Part shown: piece by piece, positions 1 through 6,009 of the stretch
Layout: each line of letters begins with the position of its first letter
Numbering within the stretch: position 1 is the first letter of the stretch
Source of the DNA: an uncultured Paenibacillaceae bacterium
Lineage (GTDB): Bacteria > Bacillota > Bacilli > Paenibacillales > DA-C8
Direction of reading: 5' to 3'
DNA: 6,476 nt
NCBI GenBank assembly: GCA_937957685.1
Contig: CALGAO010000020.1
Span: forward strand, 1 to 6,476
Notes under the pieces: generated by a model
The model's input: the letters and a program-made list of their open reading frames with translations, nothing else
What the model was told of the DNA's origin: nothing
Databases searched by the model: none
Made by a program: the position numbers and the translations under genes

Positions 1-864
1 GGCGCAACGGGTGCAACCGGTCCGACAGGTCCTACGGGAGCGACGGGCGCAACGGGAGCGACAGGTCCGACAGGCGCGACAGGTGCAACGGGTGCGACAG
101 GCCCGACAGGTCCGACGGGAGCGACGGGCGCGACAGGCGCGACGGGTGCGACAGGTCCGACAGGTCCGACAGGCGCAACGGGCGCAACTGGTCCGACAGG
201 CGCAACGGGCGCGACAGGTCCGACAGGCGCAACGGGTGCGACGGGTGCAACAGGCGCAACGGGTGCGACAGGTCCGACGGGTGCGACGGGCGCGACGGGT
301 GCAACCGGTCCGACAGGTGCAACAGGCGCGACGGGAGCGACGGGTGCCACAGGTGCAACGGGTGCGACAGGTCCGACAGGCGCAACTGGTCCGACAGGCG
401 CAACGGGCGCGACCGGTCCGACAGGCGCGACGGGAGCGACGGGTGCAATAGGCGCAACGGGAGCGACAGGTCCGACGGGCGCAACGGGCGCGACAGGTCC
501 GACGGGCGCGACAGGCCCGACAGGTCCGACGGGAGCGACAGGTCCGACAGGCGCAACTGGTCCGACAGGCGCGACGGGCGCAACGGGTGCAACCGGTCCG
601 ACAGGTCCTACGGGAGCGACGGGCGCAACGGGAGCGACAGGTCCGACAGGCGCAACGGGTGCCACAGGTGCCACAGGCGCAACGGGAGCGACGGGTGCCA
701 CAGGTGCCACAGGCGCAACGGGCGCGACAGGTCCGACGGGCGCGACGGGTGCAACCGGTCCGACGGGTGCAACAGGCGCGACGGGAGCGACAGGTCCGAC
801 AGGCGCAACTGGTCCGACAGGCGCGACGGGCGCAACGGGTGCAACAGGCGCAACTGGTCCGACG
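1..864 (+). repeat. Nine-base-period collagen repeat tract (96 Gly-X-Y codon triplets)
   Basis: The tract is built from 9-bp units of the type GGN-GCN-ACN or GGN-CCG-ACN with no frame break over 864 bases. Synonymous third-base changes are common (ggc/ggt/gga, gca/gcg/gcc, aca/acg/acc/act). Longer perfect copies are layered on top: bases 1-77 equal 577-653, and 527-593 equal 779-845. This indicates growth by in-frame block duplication rather than only single-unit slippage. The composition also opens long Arg-rich and Ser/Leu-rich frames on both strands, which are artefacts of the repeat. Confidence 0.95.
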
Positions 865-1275
865 GGTGTTTCCTTTACCGAGACATCTGGATTTGCGGCG
901 AACACTTCGGGAGATCTTATATCGGTAGTTCTGGAAGGTACTCCTGTTCCGTTGCCTGACGCCCAGAACCTGGTCGGTATTACCGTTAATGGTACCAACA
1001 CAGTGTTCACCGTGACTGAGGCAGGACGCTACTATATCAGCTTCACGGTCAACGTGACGGTAGCAATTGCGGTCGGCGCGCGTGTTACGATCAATGGTAC
1101 GCCAGTTGATGAATTGACTCGGGCTCCTTTGCTCTCCACATCGTTCAACGGTGAGGCGATCGTGACATTGGCCGCTAACGACCAACTTACTCTGGAACTG
1201 TTCGGTGTGCTCGCAGATACCGTGCTGCAAGACGGTCTTGGTGCAGGTCTGACGATCATCCGCCTGGATGACTGA
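1..1275 (+). CDS. Collagen-like BclA-type spore surface (exosporium) glycoprotein, 5'-partial
   Basis: The reading frame is open from the first base of the window to a TGA at 1273-1275 (424 residues), so the N-terminus lies upstream. Residues 1-288 are 96 perfect Gly-X-Y triplets, with X Ala or Pro and Y Thr except one Ile (about 442-450). Residues 289-424 form a non-repetitive domain beginning GVSFTETSGFAANTSG and ending LTIIRLDD. It contains GTPVPLP, NTVFTV and GRYYISF, the pattern I know from BclA C-terminal domains, which fold as a TNF/C1q-like trimeric jelly roll. In Bacillus, such proteins form the hair-like nap of the exosporium and are O-glycosylated on threonines of the collagen stalk. 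The anchoring N-terminal leader and the promoter (often sigma-K type in this family) cannot be seen. A hairpin terminator follows 72 bases after the stop. The family call is strong; spore location is inferred, since collagen-like proteins also occur on vegetative cells and phages. Confidence 0.88.
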   Translation, partial: GATGATGPTGPTGATGATGATGPTGATGATGATGPTGPTGATGATGATGATGPTGPTGATGATGPTGATGATGPTGATGATGATGATGATGPTGATGATGATGPTGATGATGATGATGATGATGPTGATGPTGATGATGPTGATGATGAIGATGATGPTGATGATGPTGATGPTGPTGATGPTGATGPTGATGATGATGPTGPTGATGATGATGPTGATGATGATGATGATGATGATGATGATGPTGATGATGPTGATGATGATGPTGATGPTGATGATGATGATGPTGVSFTETSGFAANTSGDLISVVLEGTPVPLPDAQNLVGITVNGTNTVFTVTEAGRYYISFTVNVTVAIAVGARVTINGTPVDELTRAPLLSTSFNGEAIVTLAANDQLTLELFGVLADTVLQDGLGAGLTIIRLDD

Positions 1276-1346
1276 CGGATCAACCTGGTCATGCCAGTCT
1301 GAGACAGACAGCTCATCAGACGGCAGGTTGCCAATCTCGCAACAAT

Positions 1347-1387
1347 GGCCTCTCACCAGCCATGCTGGTATGAGAGGCCTTCTTCTT
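1347..1387 (+). terminator. Hairpin terminator after the collagen-like gene, possibly bidirectional
   Basis: GGCCTCTCA + CCAGC pairs with GCTGG + TGAGAGGCC around a CAT loop: 14 base pairs with one 2-base bulge (TA), arms within 1347-1379. It is followed by the T-rich run TTCTTCTT. The stem is equally stable in minus-strand RNA, where only a weak T-rich stretch (ATTGTTG) follows. It sits between two convergent genes, so it may stop both. No other stem of this strength lies between the collagen stop and this point. Confidence 0.7.
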
Positions 1388-1401
1388 GCCGCATATGAAT
1401 G

Positions 1402-1437
1402 AGGCCGACCGAGAGCATGTATGCTCCAGATCGACCT
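1402..1437 (-). terminator. Minus-strand hairpin downstream of the DUF4855-like gene
   Basis: In minus-strand RNA this segment folds into one long stem: GAGCAT/ATGCTC around a 2-base AC turn (which in practice opens to a larger loop), extended outward by about ten more pairs including three G-U wobbles and one mismatch. In plus-strand RNA the wobbles become A-C mismatches and only the inner stem survives, so the structure suits transcripts of the minus-strand gene ending at 1459. No U-run follows, so it may stabilise the 3' end or work together with the hairpin at 1347-1379 rather than terminate by itself. Confidence 0.45.
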
Positions 1438-1458
1438 GTCTTCGTCTCCTTAATTTAA

Positions 1459-2475
1459 TTAATATGGTATGCCCGGATAGTCCACCCGCTGATACAGCCC
1501 TTTGATGAACGTGTACAGCCTGATATATTCGACGAACCGCTCGCGATACACCTCTTCGAGGGTATGATTCGGCAACTGATAAACCAGGAATGAGCTGTTC
1601 ATGTAATCATTGTGCTCGGGTAGCCCGAGATTGAAATAATCGAGATGGTGGGTATCGTTGTACAGCAAACCCTTGCCAAAGTTGATCTGCATGCCGGTGT
1701 TGTAGTATTTGGCGAAGTTGCTTGCATTGTTGATCCAGATATGGTCGTATTCGTTGTTGCCGTAGTAATTGCTGTTGACCGCGCAGAGATCGAAGCCATA
1801 GCTTCTCCAGTCCACCGCGCCGGCAGATCCGTAGTTGGGCAGCCACATGCTCAGGCAATGGCGTCTGTGGATGAGAGCATTCACCCGGCGCACCAACTCC
1901 GCATCGTTGGTGTCGATCGCCTCCCTCTGCCAGACGAAGCCGCGAAGAGCAAGCCGGTCATGCAGGTGCTTCTCCTTCTGCCAGCGCTTCAGGAACAGAT
2001 CCAGCCACCATCTGATCGCCCTGATGCGGTCAGATGTCTTCGTAAAGTCCAGATCATCGTCCCTTACTTCGCCGAAGTCCGTTTGGGAAGCGTGGGGATA
2101 CGGAATCGTCACCCACAGGTCCAGCTTGCGGCCTTCGCCGATCGCATCGTACAGCGCGTTCAAATTCGCATTTCTTGCAAACAGGATGTCGACCCACATC
2201 GACCAGTCTTTCTTGCTGGATGGCTTGCCGAAGCCGACGAACATCGGATGGATGAACGACTGCTCACGCGTCTTGATGACATTGAAGATAAATCCGCCAA
2301 ACATCCGATCAATCGGCTTATCCTCCAGAATATATGAAACGTAGTATTGCAACTGCTCTTTGCTCCACAGGAGAGTGCTCCCCTCTCTCATCTCCCCGCA
2401 GTTGATCACGCACAGATGGTTCTGCACGTCGTATGTGTCCGGCGCCAAATATCCGTTCTCAGATATTTTGAACAT
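1459..2475 (-). CDS. DUF4855-like domain protein, function unknown
   Basis: This encodes 338 residues starting MFKISENGYL. I chose the ATG at 2475 because AAGGAG (2487-2492, minus strand) lies 11 bases before it; an in-frame GTG four codons upstream shares a base with that same Shine-Dalgarno site and could not use it. The order of motifs fits DUF4855 (PF16147) as I remember it: an N-terminal segment with a WVTIPYP strand (121-127), then LRGFVWQRE (177-185), MWLPNYGSAGAVDWRSYGFD (210-229), NSNYYG (234-239) and the late TGMQINFGKG strand (260-269). The alternation of strands ending in Trp, Tyr, Glu and Asp recalls glycosidase-like TIM barrels, but no catalytic pair can be named. There is no signal peptide, membrane segment or additional domain, unlike the secreted multi-domain proteins in which I know the domain. 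It stands alone, convergent with the collagen-like gene and divergent from the sugar genes. Certainty that it is a real gene is high; the family call is moderate. Confidence 0.8.
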   Translation of the reverse strand: MFKISENGYLAPDTYDVQNHLCVINCGEMREGSTLLWSKEQLQYYVSYILEDKPIDRMFGGFIFNVIKTREQSFIHPMFVGFGKPSSKKDWSMWVDILFARNANLNALYDAIGEGRKLDLWVTIPYPHASQTDFGEVRDDDLDFTKTSDRIRAIRWWLDLFLKRWQKEKHLHDRLALRGFVWQREAIDTNDAELVRRVNALIHRRHCLSMWLPNYGSAGAVDWRSYGFDLCAVNSNYYGNNEYDHIWINNASNFAKYYNTGMQINFGKGLLYNDTHHLDYFNLGLPEHNDYMNSSFLVYQLPNHTLEEVYRERFVEYIRLYTFIKGLYQRVDYPGIPY

Positions 2476-2519
2476 GCGTGAATTCACTCCTTATGCATAA
2501 ATCCATCCTCCAACCTGAC

Positions 2520-2547
2520 TCTATATCTTATGAACAACCACAGACAA
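2520..2547 (-). promoter_or_regulatory. Candidate sigma-A promoter for the DUF4855-like gene
   Basis: On the minus strand, TTGTCT (2542-2547) and TATAGA (2520-2525) are separated by 16 bases, each matching 4 of 6 consensus positions. This would start RNA near 2513 and leave a leader of about 38 bases before the ATG at 2475. A second possible pair, TTGACT (2585-2590) and TAGACT (2563-2568), lies further upstream. A sporulation sigma factor cannot be excluded. Confidence 0.35.
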
Positions 2548-2592
2548 ATGCGCCAGGGTAAGAGTCTATTTCTGTCAAGCATACAGTCAAGC

Positions 2593-2620
2593 TTGTCGCC
2601 GCCAGCATACTACTTATACA
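2593..2620 (+). promoter_or_regulatory. Candidate sigma-A promoter for the sugar gene cluster
   Basis: TTGTCG (2593-2598), a 16-base spacer and TATACA (2615-2620) match the -35 and -10 elements at 4 of 6 positions each. RNA would start near 2627, about 70 bases before the preferred TTG start. Directly upstream are two copies of GTCAAGC (2574-2580 and 2586-2592) with a 12-base period, which could be a binding site. The match is modest and unproven. Confidence 0.35.
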
Positions 2621-2696
2621 GAGCATGACTTGCAGGTTCTTCAGGATCATGACAGATCGATCTATCAGGAAGTGCTGGTGGAGGGAGGGAGATAGA

Positions 2697-3410
2697 TTGA
2701 GTGAGCCTAAGAGCAGGATAGGAGCCAATGTCAGACTGGGTGAAGGCGTGGTGATCGAGCCGGGCGTCGTCATTGGTGATGACGTGACCATCGGTCATTA
2801 TTGTGTGATCAAGAGCGGCACCGTGATCGGCCGCGGCGTCAGCATCGGCGATCTGGTCGTACTCGGGAAGCGTCCGTCCACGAACAGCAAGATGGCGCTG
2901 AAGCCAACGCAGGAACTCGATCCACTGAGGATCGGCAACCAGGTGAAGATCGGCAGCCATGTCGTCATCTACCGGGGCGTCTCGATCGCGGATGACGTGC
3001 TCATCGGTGATCTGGCGAGCATCAGGGAACGAGTCACGATCGGCGAGAGCAGCATCGTCGGGAGGAATGTGACCGTCGAGCCCAAAACGTCGATCGGCCG
3101 CAGAGTGACCATCCAGACATCCAGTTACATCACCAGCGACATGATCATCGAGGATGAGGTGTTTATCGGGCCGTGCTGCTCCTCATCCAATGACAAATAT
3201 ATGGGCAGAGGCAATTACAGGCATCAGGGGCCGATCATCCGCAGAAGGGCCAGGATCGGCAACAATGCCACGCTGCTACCGGGCATCGTGATCGGGGAAG
3301 AATCGGTGGTTGGCGCAGGTTCTGTTGTGACCAAGGATGTCCCGGATCGGGAAACCGTTGTGGGCAATCCCGCCAAACCTATTGTGACCAAAAAGGAAAG
3401 AAGGAGTTGA
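2697..3410 (+). CDS. Left-handed beta-helix (hexapeptide repeat) acyltransferase, WbpD/WlbB-like C-terminal part
   Basis: This encodes 237 residues, probably a cytoplasmic trimeric acetyl-CoA-dependent sugar or nucleotide-sugar acetyltransferase. The TTG at 2697 is preferred because GGAGGGAG lies just upstream and homology-like sequence begins at once (SEPKSRIGANVRLGEG). The in-frame ATGs at 2625 and 2649 lack a good ribosome site and would add a Cys/Trp-rich peptide unlike the family. Hexapeptide turns ([LIV]-G-x4) run over residues 8-57. A 21-residue non-repeat segment (58-78) interrupts them, and they continue over 79-158. A loop, FIGPCCSSSNDKYMGRG, is followed by the typical end RIGNNATLLPGIVIGEESVVGAGSVVTKDVP in two turns and GNPAKPI. 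The loop and end resemble WbpD/WlbB, acetyltransferases of UDP-2,3-diamino sugar acids. His88 (GSHVVIYRG) falls where I recall WlbB having a functional Asn, a from-memory alignment. The substrate is unknown; the next gene is translationally coupled. Confidence 0.85.
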   Translation: MSEPKSRIGANVRLGEGVVIEPGVVIGDDVTIGHYCVIKSGTVIGRGVSIGDLVVLGKRPSTNSKMALKPTQELDPLRIGNQVKIGSHVVIYRGVSIADDVLIGDLASIRERVTIGESSIVGRNVTVEPKTSIGRRVTIQTSSYITSDMIIEDEVFIGPCCSSSNDKYMGRGNYRHQGPIIRRRARIGNNATLLPGIVIGEESVVGAGSVVTKDVPDRETVVGNPAKPIVTKKERRS

Positions 3411-3418
3411 CAGCTCAG

Positions 3419-4411
3419 ATGAAAGTTCTTCATTTGCCCATCGAGATTGCGGGCCAGATCGGTGTGTTCTGCAGTGCCTTGAGAAGGAACGGGACGTTTG
3501 CCAGCGGGTTCAACTTTTTTTCGACTTATCTGGGTTACAAGGACTACCTGACCAATGCGGACAGCTTCGAGATGGCGCGCATGTTTGACGCTGCCAGCGA
3601 AACATTCGACCTGTTCCACTATCATTACGGACTGTCCATCCTGCCCAATCATCGTGACATCAAGATCCTTAGATCGCTTGGCAAGCCGATCGTCATGCAT
3701 CATTGGGGCAATGACGTGCGCACGCGAGAGATGGCGACGCTGAATAATCGCTTCGTCTATACCGGGGACTGTCCCGATGCGGACCAGGTGCACCGCACCC
3801 TGACGACACTGAAGGACTACATCACCGATGCGATCGTTCAGGACTATGAGGTGTATCCTTATGTGGCTTCCTACTACAAGAGAGTCCATGTGATCCCGAT
3901 CGCCATCAACATGAGGCTCTTCAAGCCCTATTATCCGGATACGGATGTGCGGAGGCCGGTCATTCTGCATGCGCCGACCAATCAGGATTTCAAGGGAACG
4001 CAGTACATCGAACAGGCGATCGAGAGGCTGAAGACGGAACGGAACTTTCATTATATACGGGTGGAAAAAATGGAGCATCAAAAGGCCATCGCCCTCTACA
4101 AAAAAGCGGACATCATCGTCGACCAGATCCTGTGCGGCTCTTACGGCTTGCTCAGCGTCGAGGGAATGGCGTACGGCAAGCCGGTGGTGGCGTATATCCG
4201 CGAGGACCTGGCTGCGCGGGAGGATGCGCCGCCGATTCATAACGCGAATCCGGAGACGATCTACGACGTGCTGAAGTTCCTGATCGACCATCCGGAGGTC
4301 CGTTACCGCAGCGGAGTAGCCGGACGTGAGTATGTGAAGCGCGTCCATGACAGCAACGTGGTGATCGGGAAGATCATGGATGTATATCAACTGGCGATGA
4401 ATGAAGCGTGA
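3419..4411 (+). CDS. GT-B glycosyltransferase, GT4-like (group 1)
   Basis: This encodes 330 residues, likely transferring a sugar from a nucleotide-sugar donor to a glycan or protein acceptor in the cytoplasm. The ATG at 3419 is chosen because AAGGAG (3401-3406) lies 12 bases upstream; the in-frame TTG at 3407 abuts that site with no gap. MKVLHLPIEIAGQIGVF starts the N-terminal Rossmann half, and FHYHYG (66-71) and MHHWGNDVR (93-101) complete it. The C-terminal nucleotide-binding half begins near VILHAPTNQDFKGTQYIEQA (181-200) and contains DIIVDQ (231-236) and GLLSVEGMAYGKPVV (243-257), the phosphate/ribose-binding region of group 1 enzymes. The E-x7-E motif is degenerate: Glu248 is present but its partner position is Gly240. 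The Shine-Dalgarno site lies inside the end of the acyltransferase gene, and only 8 bases separate its stop from this ATG, so the two are translationally coupled. At 330 residues it is slightly short for GT4. Donor and acceptor are unknown. Confidence 0.85.
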   Translation: MKVLHLPIEIAGQIGVFCSALRRNGTFASGFNFFSTYLGYKDYLTNADSFEMARMFDAASETFDLFHYHYGLSILPNHRDIKILRSLGKPIVMHHWGNDVRTREMATLNNRFVYTGDCPDADQVHRTLTTLKDYITDAIVQDYEVYPYVASYYKRVHVIPIAINMRLFKPYYPDTDVRRPVILHAPTNQDFKGTQYIEQAIERLKTERNFHYIRVEKMEHQKAIALYKKADIIVDQILCGSYGLLSVEGMAYGKPVVAYIREDLAAREDAPPIHNANPETIYDVLKFLIDHPEVRYRSGVAGREYVKRVHDSNVVIGKIMDVYQLAMNEA

Positions 4412-4466
4412 CTGGAGAAGGCGGAAACCTTCGGGTGGCGAGCCTTCAACCAGATCGGTGACAGAT

Positions 4467-4488
4467 TCCCATTCTTGAGCGAATGGGA
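4467..4488 (+). other. Perfect 8-bp hairpin between glycosyltransferase and dehydrogenase genes
   Basis: TCCCATTC and GAATGGGA pair perfectly around the loop TTGAGC. No T-run follows directly (the nearest, CCTTTTCTCT, begins about 20 bases on), so it is not a standard terminator. It lies in a 154-base gap (4412-4565) that also holds a repeated GGTGGCGAG (4434-4442 and 4491-4499). Possible roles are partial attenuation or mRNA processing that sets the dehydrogenase level. Confidence 0.45.
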
Positions 4489-4565
4489 CAGGTGGCGAGT
4501 CGGGCTGACCTTTTCTCTAATACACTACTGTAGTTCGAGTGAAGAATTGAGGAGGTTATAGACAG

Positions 4566-5951
4566 ATGATGAATCAAGGGTCGCCCGCTTCTCACAGCGA
4601 GGCGCCGCGAAGCGCAGCGGTCATCGGTCTGGGTTATGTTGGTCTCCCGCTCGCACTTTTGCTGGTCGAGAAAGGTTTTGTCGTATATGGCATCGACGTG
4701 GATGAGCGCAAGGTGAATCGACTGATCAGCCGATCCAGTTATCTGCCTGATGTGCGGGACGATCAGATCGCAGCGGCAATGGACAGCGGACGCTTCCACC
4801 CTGGTACAGAGATGGCCAAGGCAGGCGAGGGCGATGCTGTGATCATATGCGTGCCGACCCCGCTAACCTCGTACCATACACCTGATCTCAGCTATTTGCA
4901 GAGCGCCGCCCGATCCGTCGGGGAACATCTGCGTCAAGGACAGACCATTATCCTGGAAAGCTCGACCTACCCGGGAACCACGAGGGAAGTGCTCGTTCCG
5001 ATGCTTGAGCAGACGAGCGGGCTGAGGGCGGGCAAGGACTTTCATGTCGGCTATTCTCCCGAACGCATCGACCCTGGCAATTCCCGATATACCGTGGAAC
5101 AGATCCCCAAGCTGGTCAGCGGCCTGACGGTGGGATGCGCAGAACGGGTGGAGGAGATATACAGCCGGGTATTCCAGCGCATCGTCCTCGTATCGAGGCT
5201 GGAGATCGCAGAGATGGCGAAGATCGTGGAGAACAGTCATCGTCTCGTGAACATCAGCTTCGTCAATGAGCTTGCCTGGATCTGCGAGAAGATGGATATC
5301 GATGTATGGGAAGTGATCGATGCGGCAGCCACCAAGCCGTTTGGCTTCACCGCCTATTATCCGGGTCCGGGGATTGGCGGCCATTGCATTCCCGTTGATC
5401 CGCTGTACCTGCAATGGAAGGCGAAAGCATATGGTGCGGAGAGCCGGTTTATCGCACTGTCCGACCAGCTTAATCGCTCCATCCCGCAGCTTGTGGCAGA
5501 CAAGGTGTTCGAACTGCTGCGTGCCTCCGATGAGAAGGGGCAGACTGGCGAGACCGCTCGTCAGCCGTTGATCGTGATCTACGGGGTCGCCTACAAGAAA
5601 GACGTCAATGACGTCCGCGAGGCTCCCGCCCTGGAACTGATCGAGATCCTGACGAGCAGGGGCGCGGCGGTTGTGTACCATGATCCTTATGTGGATCGGA
5701 TCGAGGTATCAGGCCATCGGTTCAGCAGTGTGGAGTTGACGGACGACCTGCTGCAAGCCGCCGACTGTGTGATCATCCTGACGGATCATACGGGCATCCC
5801 GGCGGAGCGCATCGTCCGGAATGCCAGACTGGTGGTCGATACCCGGAATGCAACGGCCGGAGTGAGCGACTCAGCTGGACACGTATATCGGCTCGGCAGT
5901 GGGATGAAGGGATGGAAGGGTTCGAAGGGATGGAAGGGTGTGGCCCCATGA
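4566..5951 (+). CDS. UDP-sugar 6-dehydrogenase, UDP-GlcNAc/UDP-ManNAc dehydrogenase (WbpA) type
   Basis: This encodes 461 residues catalysing a two-step NAD-dependent oxidation of a UDP-hexose to a UDP-uronic acid. AGGAGGT (4550-4556) lies 9 bases before the first of two adjacent ATGs. The NAD-binding motif is GLGYVG (21-26) with acidic Asp44 ending the second strand, followed by CVPTPL (95-100), ESSTYPGTT (131-139) and GYSPERIDPGN (162-172). The catalytic set is visible: Lys219 and Asn223 in EMAKIVEN, and Cys274 in PGPGIGGHCIPVDPLYL. The C-terminal UDP-binding domain has YKKDVNDVREAPAL (343-356). The PGIGGHCIPVDPLYLQWKA form and the ELAWICEKMDIDVWEVIDAA helix fit UDP-N-acetyl sugar dehydrogenases (WbpA, WecC relatives) better than UDP-glucose dehydrogenase (Ugd/TuaD). 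With a WbpD-like neighbour, a 2-acetamido sugar acid is plausible, but the WbpB and WbpE partners are absent here. The C-terminus carries an odd tail with KGWKG twice. An intrinsic terminator follows 18 bases after the stop. Confidence 0.92.
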   Translation: MMNQGSPASHSEAPRSAAVIGLGYVGLPLALLLVEKGFVVYGIDVDERKVNRLISRSSYLPDVRDDQIAAAMDSGRFHPGTEMAKAGEGDAVIICVPTPLTSYHTPDLSYLQSAARSVGEHLRQGQTIILESSTYPGTTREVLVPMLEQTSGLRAGKDFHVGYSPERIDPGNSRYTVEQIPKLVSGLTVGCAERVEEIYSRVFQRIVLVSRLEIAEMAKIVENSHRLVNISFVNELAWICEKMDIDVWEVIDAAATKPFGFTAYYPGPGIGGHCIPVDPLYLQWKAKAYGAESRFIALSDQLNRSIPQLVADKVFELLRASDEKGQTGETARQPLIVIYGVAYKKDVNDVREAPALELIEILTSRGAAVVYHDPYVDRIEVSGHRFSSVELTDDLLQAADCVIILTDHTGIPAERIVRNARLVVDTRNATAGVSDSAGHVYRLGSGMKGWKGSKGWKGVAP

Positions 5952-5969
5952 TCCGAGGCCTGGCACGAT

Positions 5970-6009
5970 CCGACCCGGCAGGAGGTTCCTGACCGGGTCG
6001 GTATTTTTG
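5970..6009 (+). terminator. Intrinsic terminator of the sugar gene cluster
   Basis: CCGACCCGG (5970-5978) pairs perfectly with CCGGGTCGG (5993-6001). A small inner AGGA/TCCT stem lies in the 14-base loop, and TATTTTTGT follows directly. This is a textbook rho-independent terminator placed 18 bases after the dehydrogenase stop codon, and it separates the cluster from the rRNA promoter region. Confidence 0.93.

Noticed and set aside
32..853. Ser/Leu/Pro-rich frames on the minus strand of the collagen tract
   Set aside because: Antisense artefacts of the same repeat; low-complexity and without a ribosome binding site.
1..864. CRISPR-like or satellite repeat array
   Set aside because: There are no distinct spacers; the period is 9 bases and matches codon triplets of a collagen stalk.
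11..928. Long Arg/Gln-rich frames on the plus strand inside the collagen tract
   Set aside because: They are shifted readings of the 9-bp repeat. The frame giving Gly-X-Y runs unbroken into a recognisable C-terminal domain.
3224..4390. Long minus-strand open frame opposite the glycosyltransferase
   Set aside because: It is the shadow of a GC-rich gene; the protein is His/Arg/Asp-rich without domains, while the plus strand encodes a clear GT-B enzyme with a good ribosome site.
4412..4565. T-box riboswitch suggested by TTCGGGTGGCGAG
   Set aside because: The conserved GGTGGNACCGCG-type sequence and a terminator/antiterminator pair are missing, and the downstream gene is not an amino-acid gene.
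4863..5681. Minus-strand open frame opposite the dehydrogenase
   Set aside because: It overlaps a gene with all catalytic motifs of UDP-sugar dehydrogenases; no support of its own.
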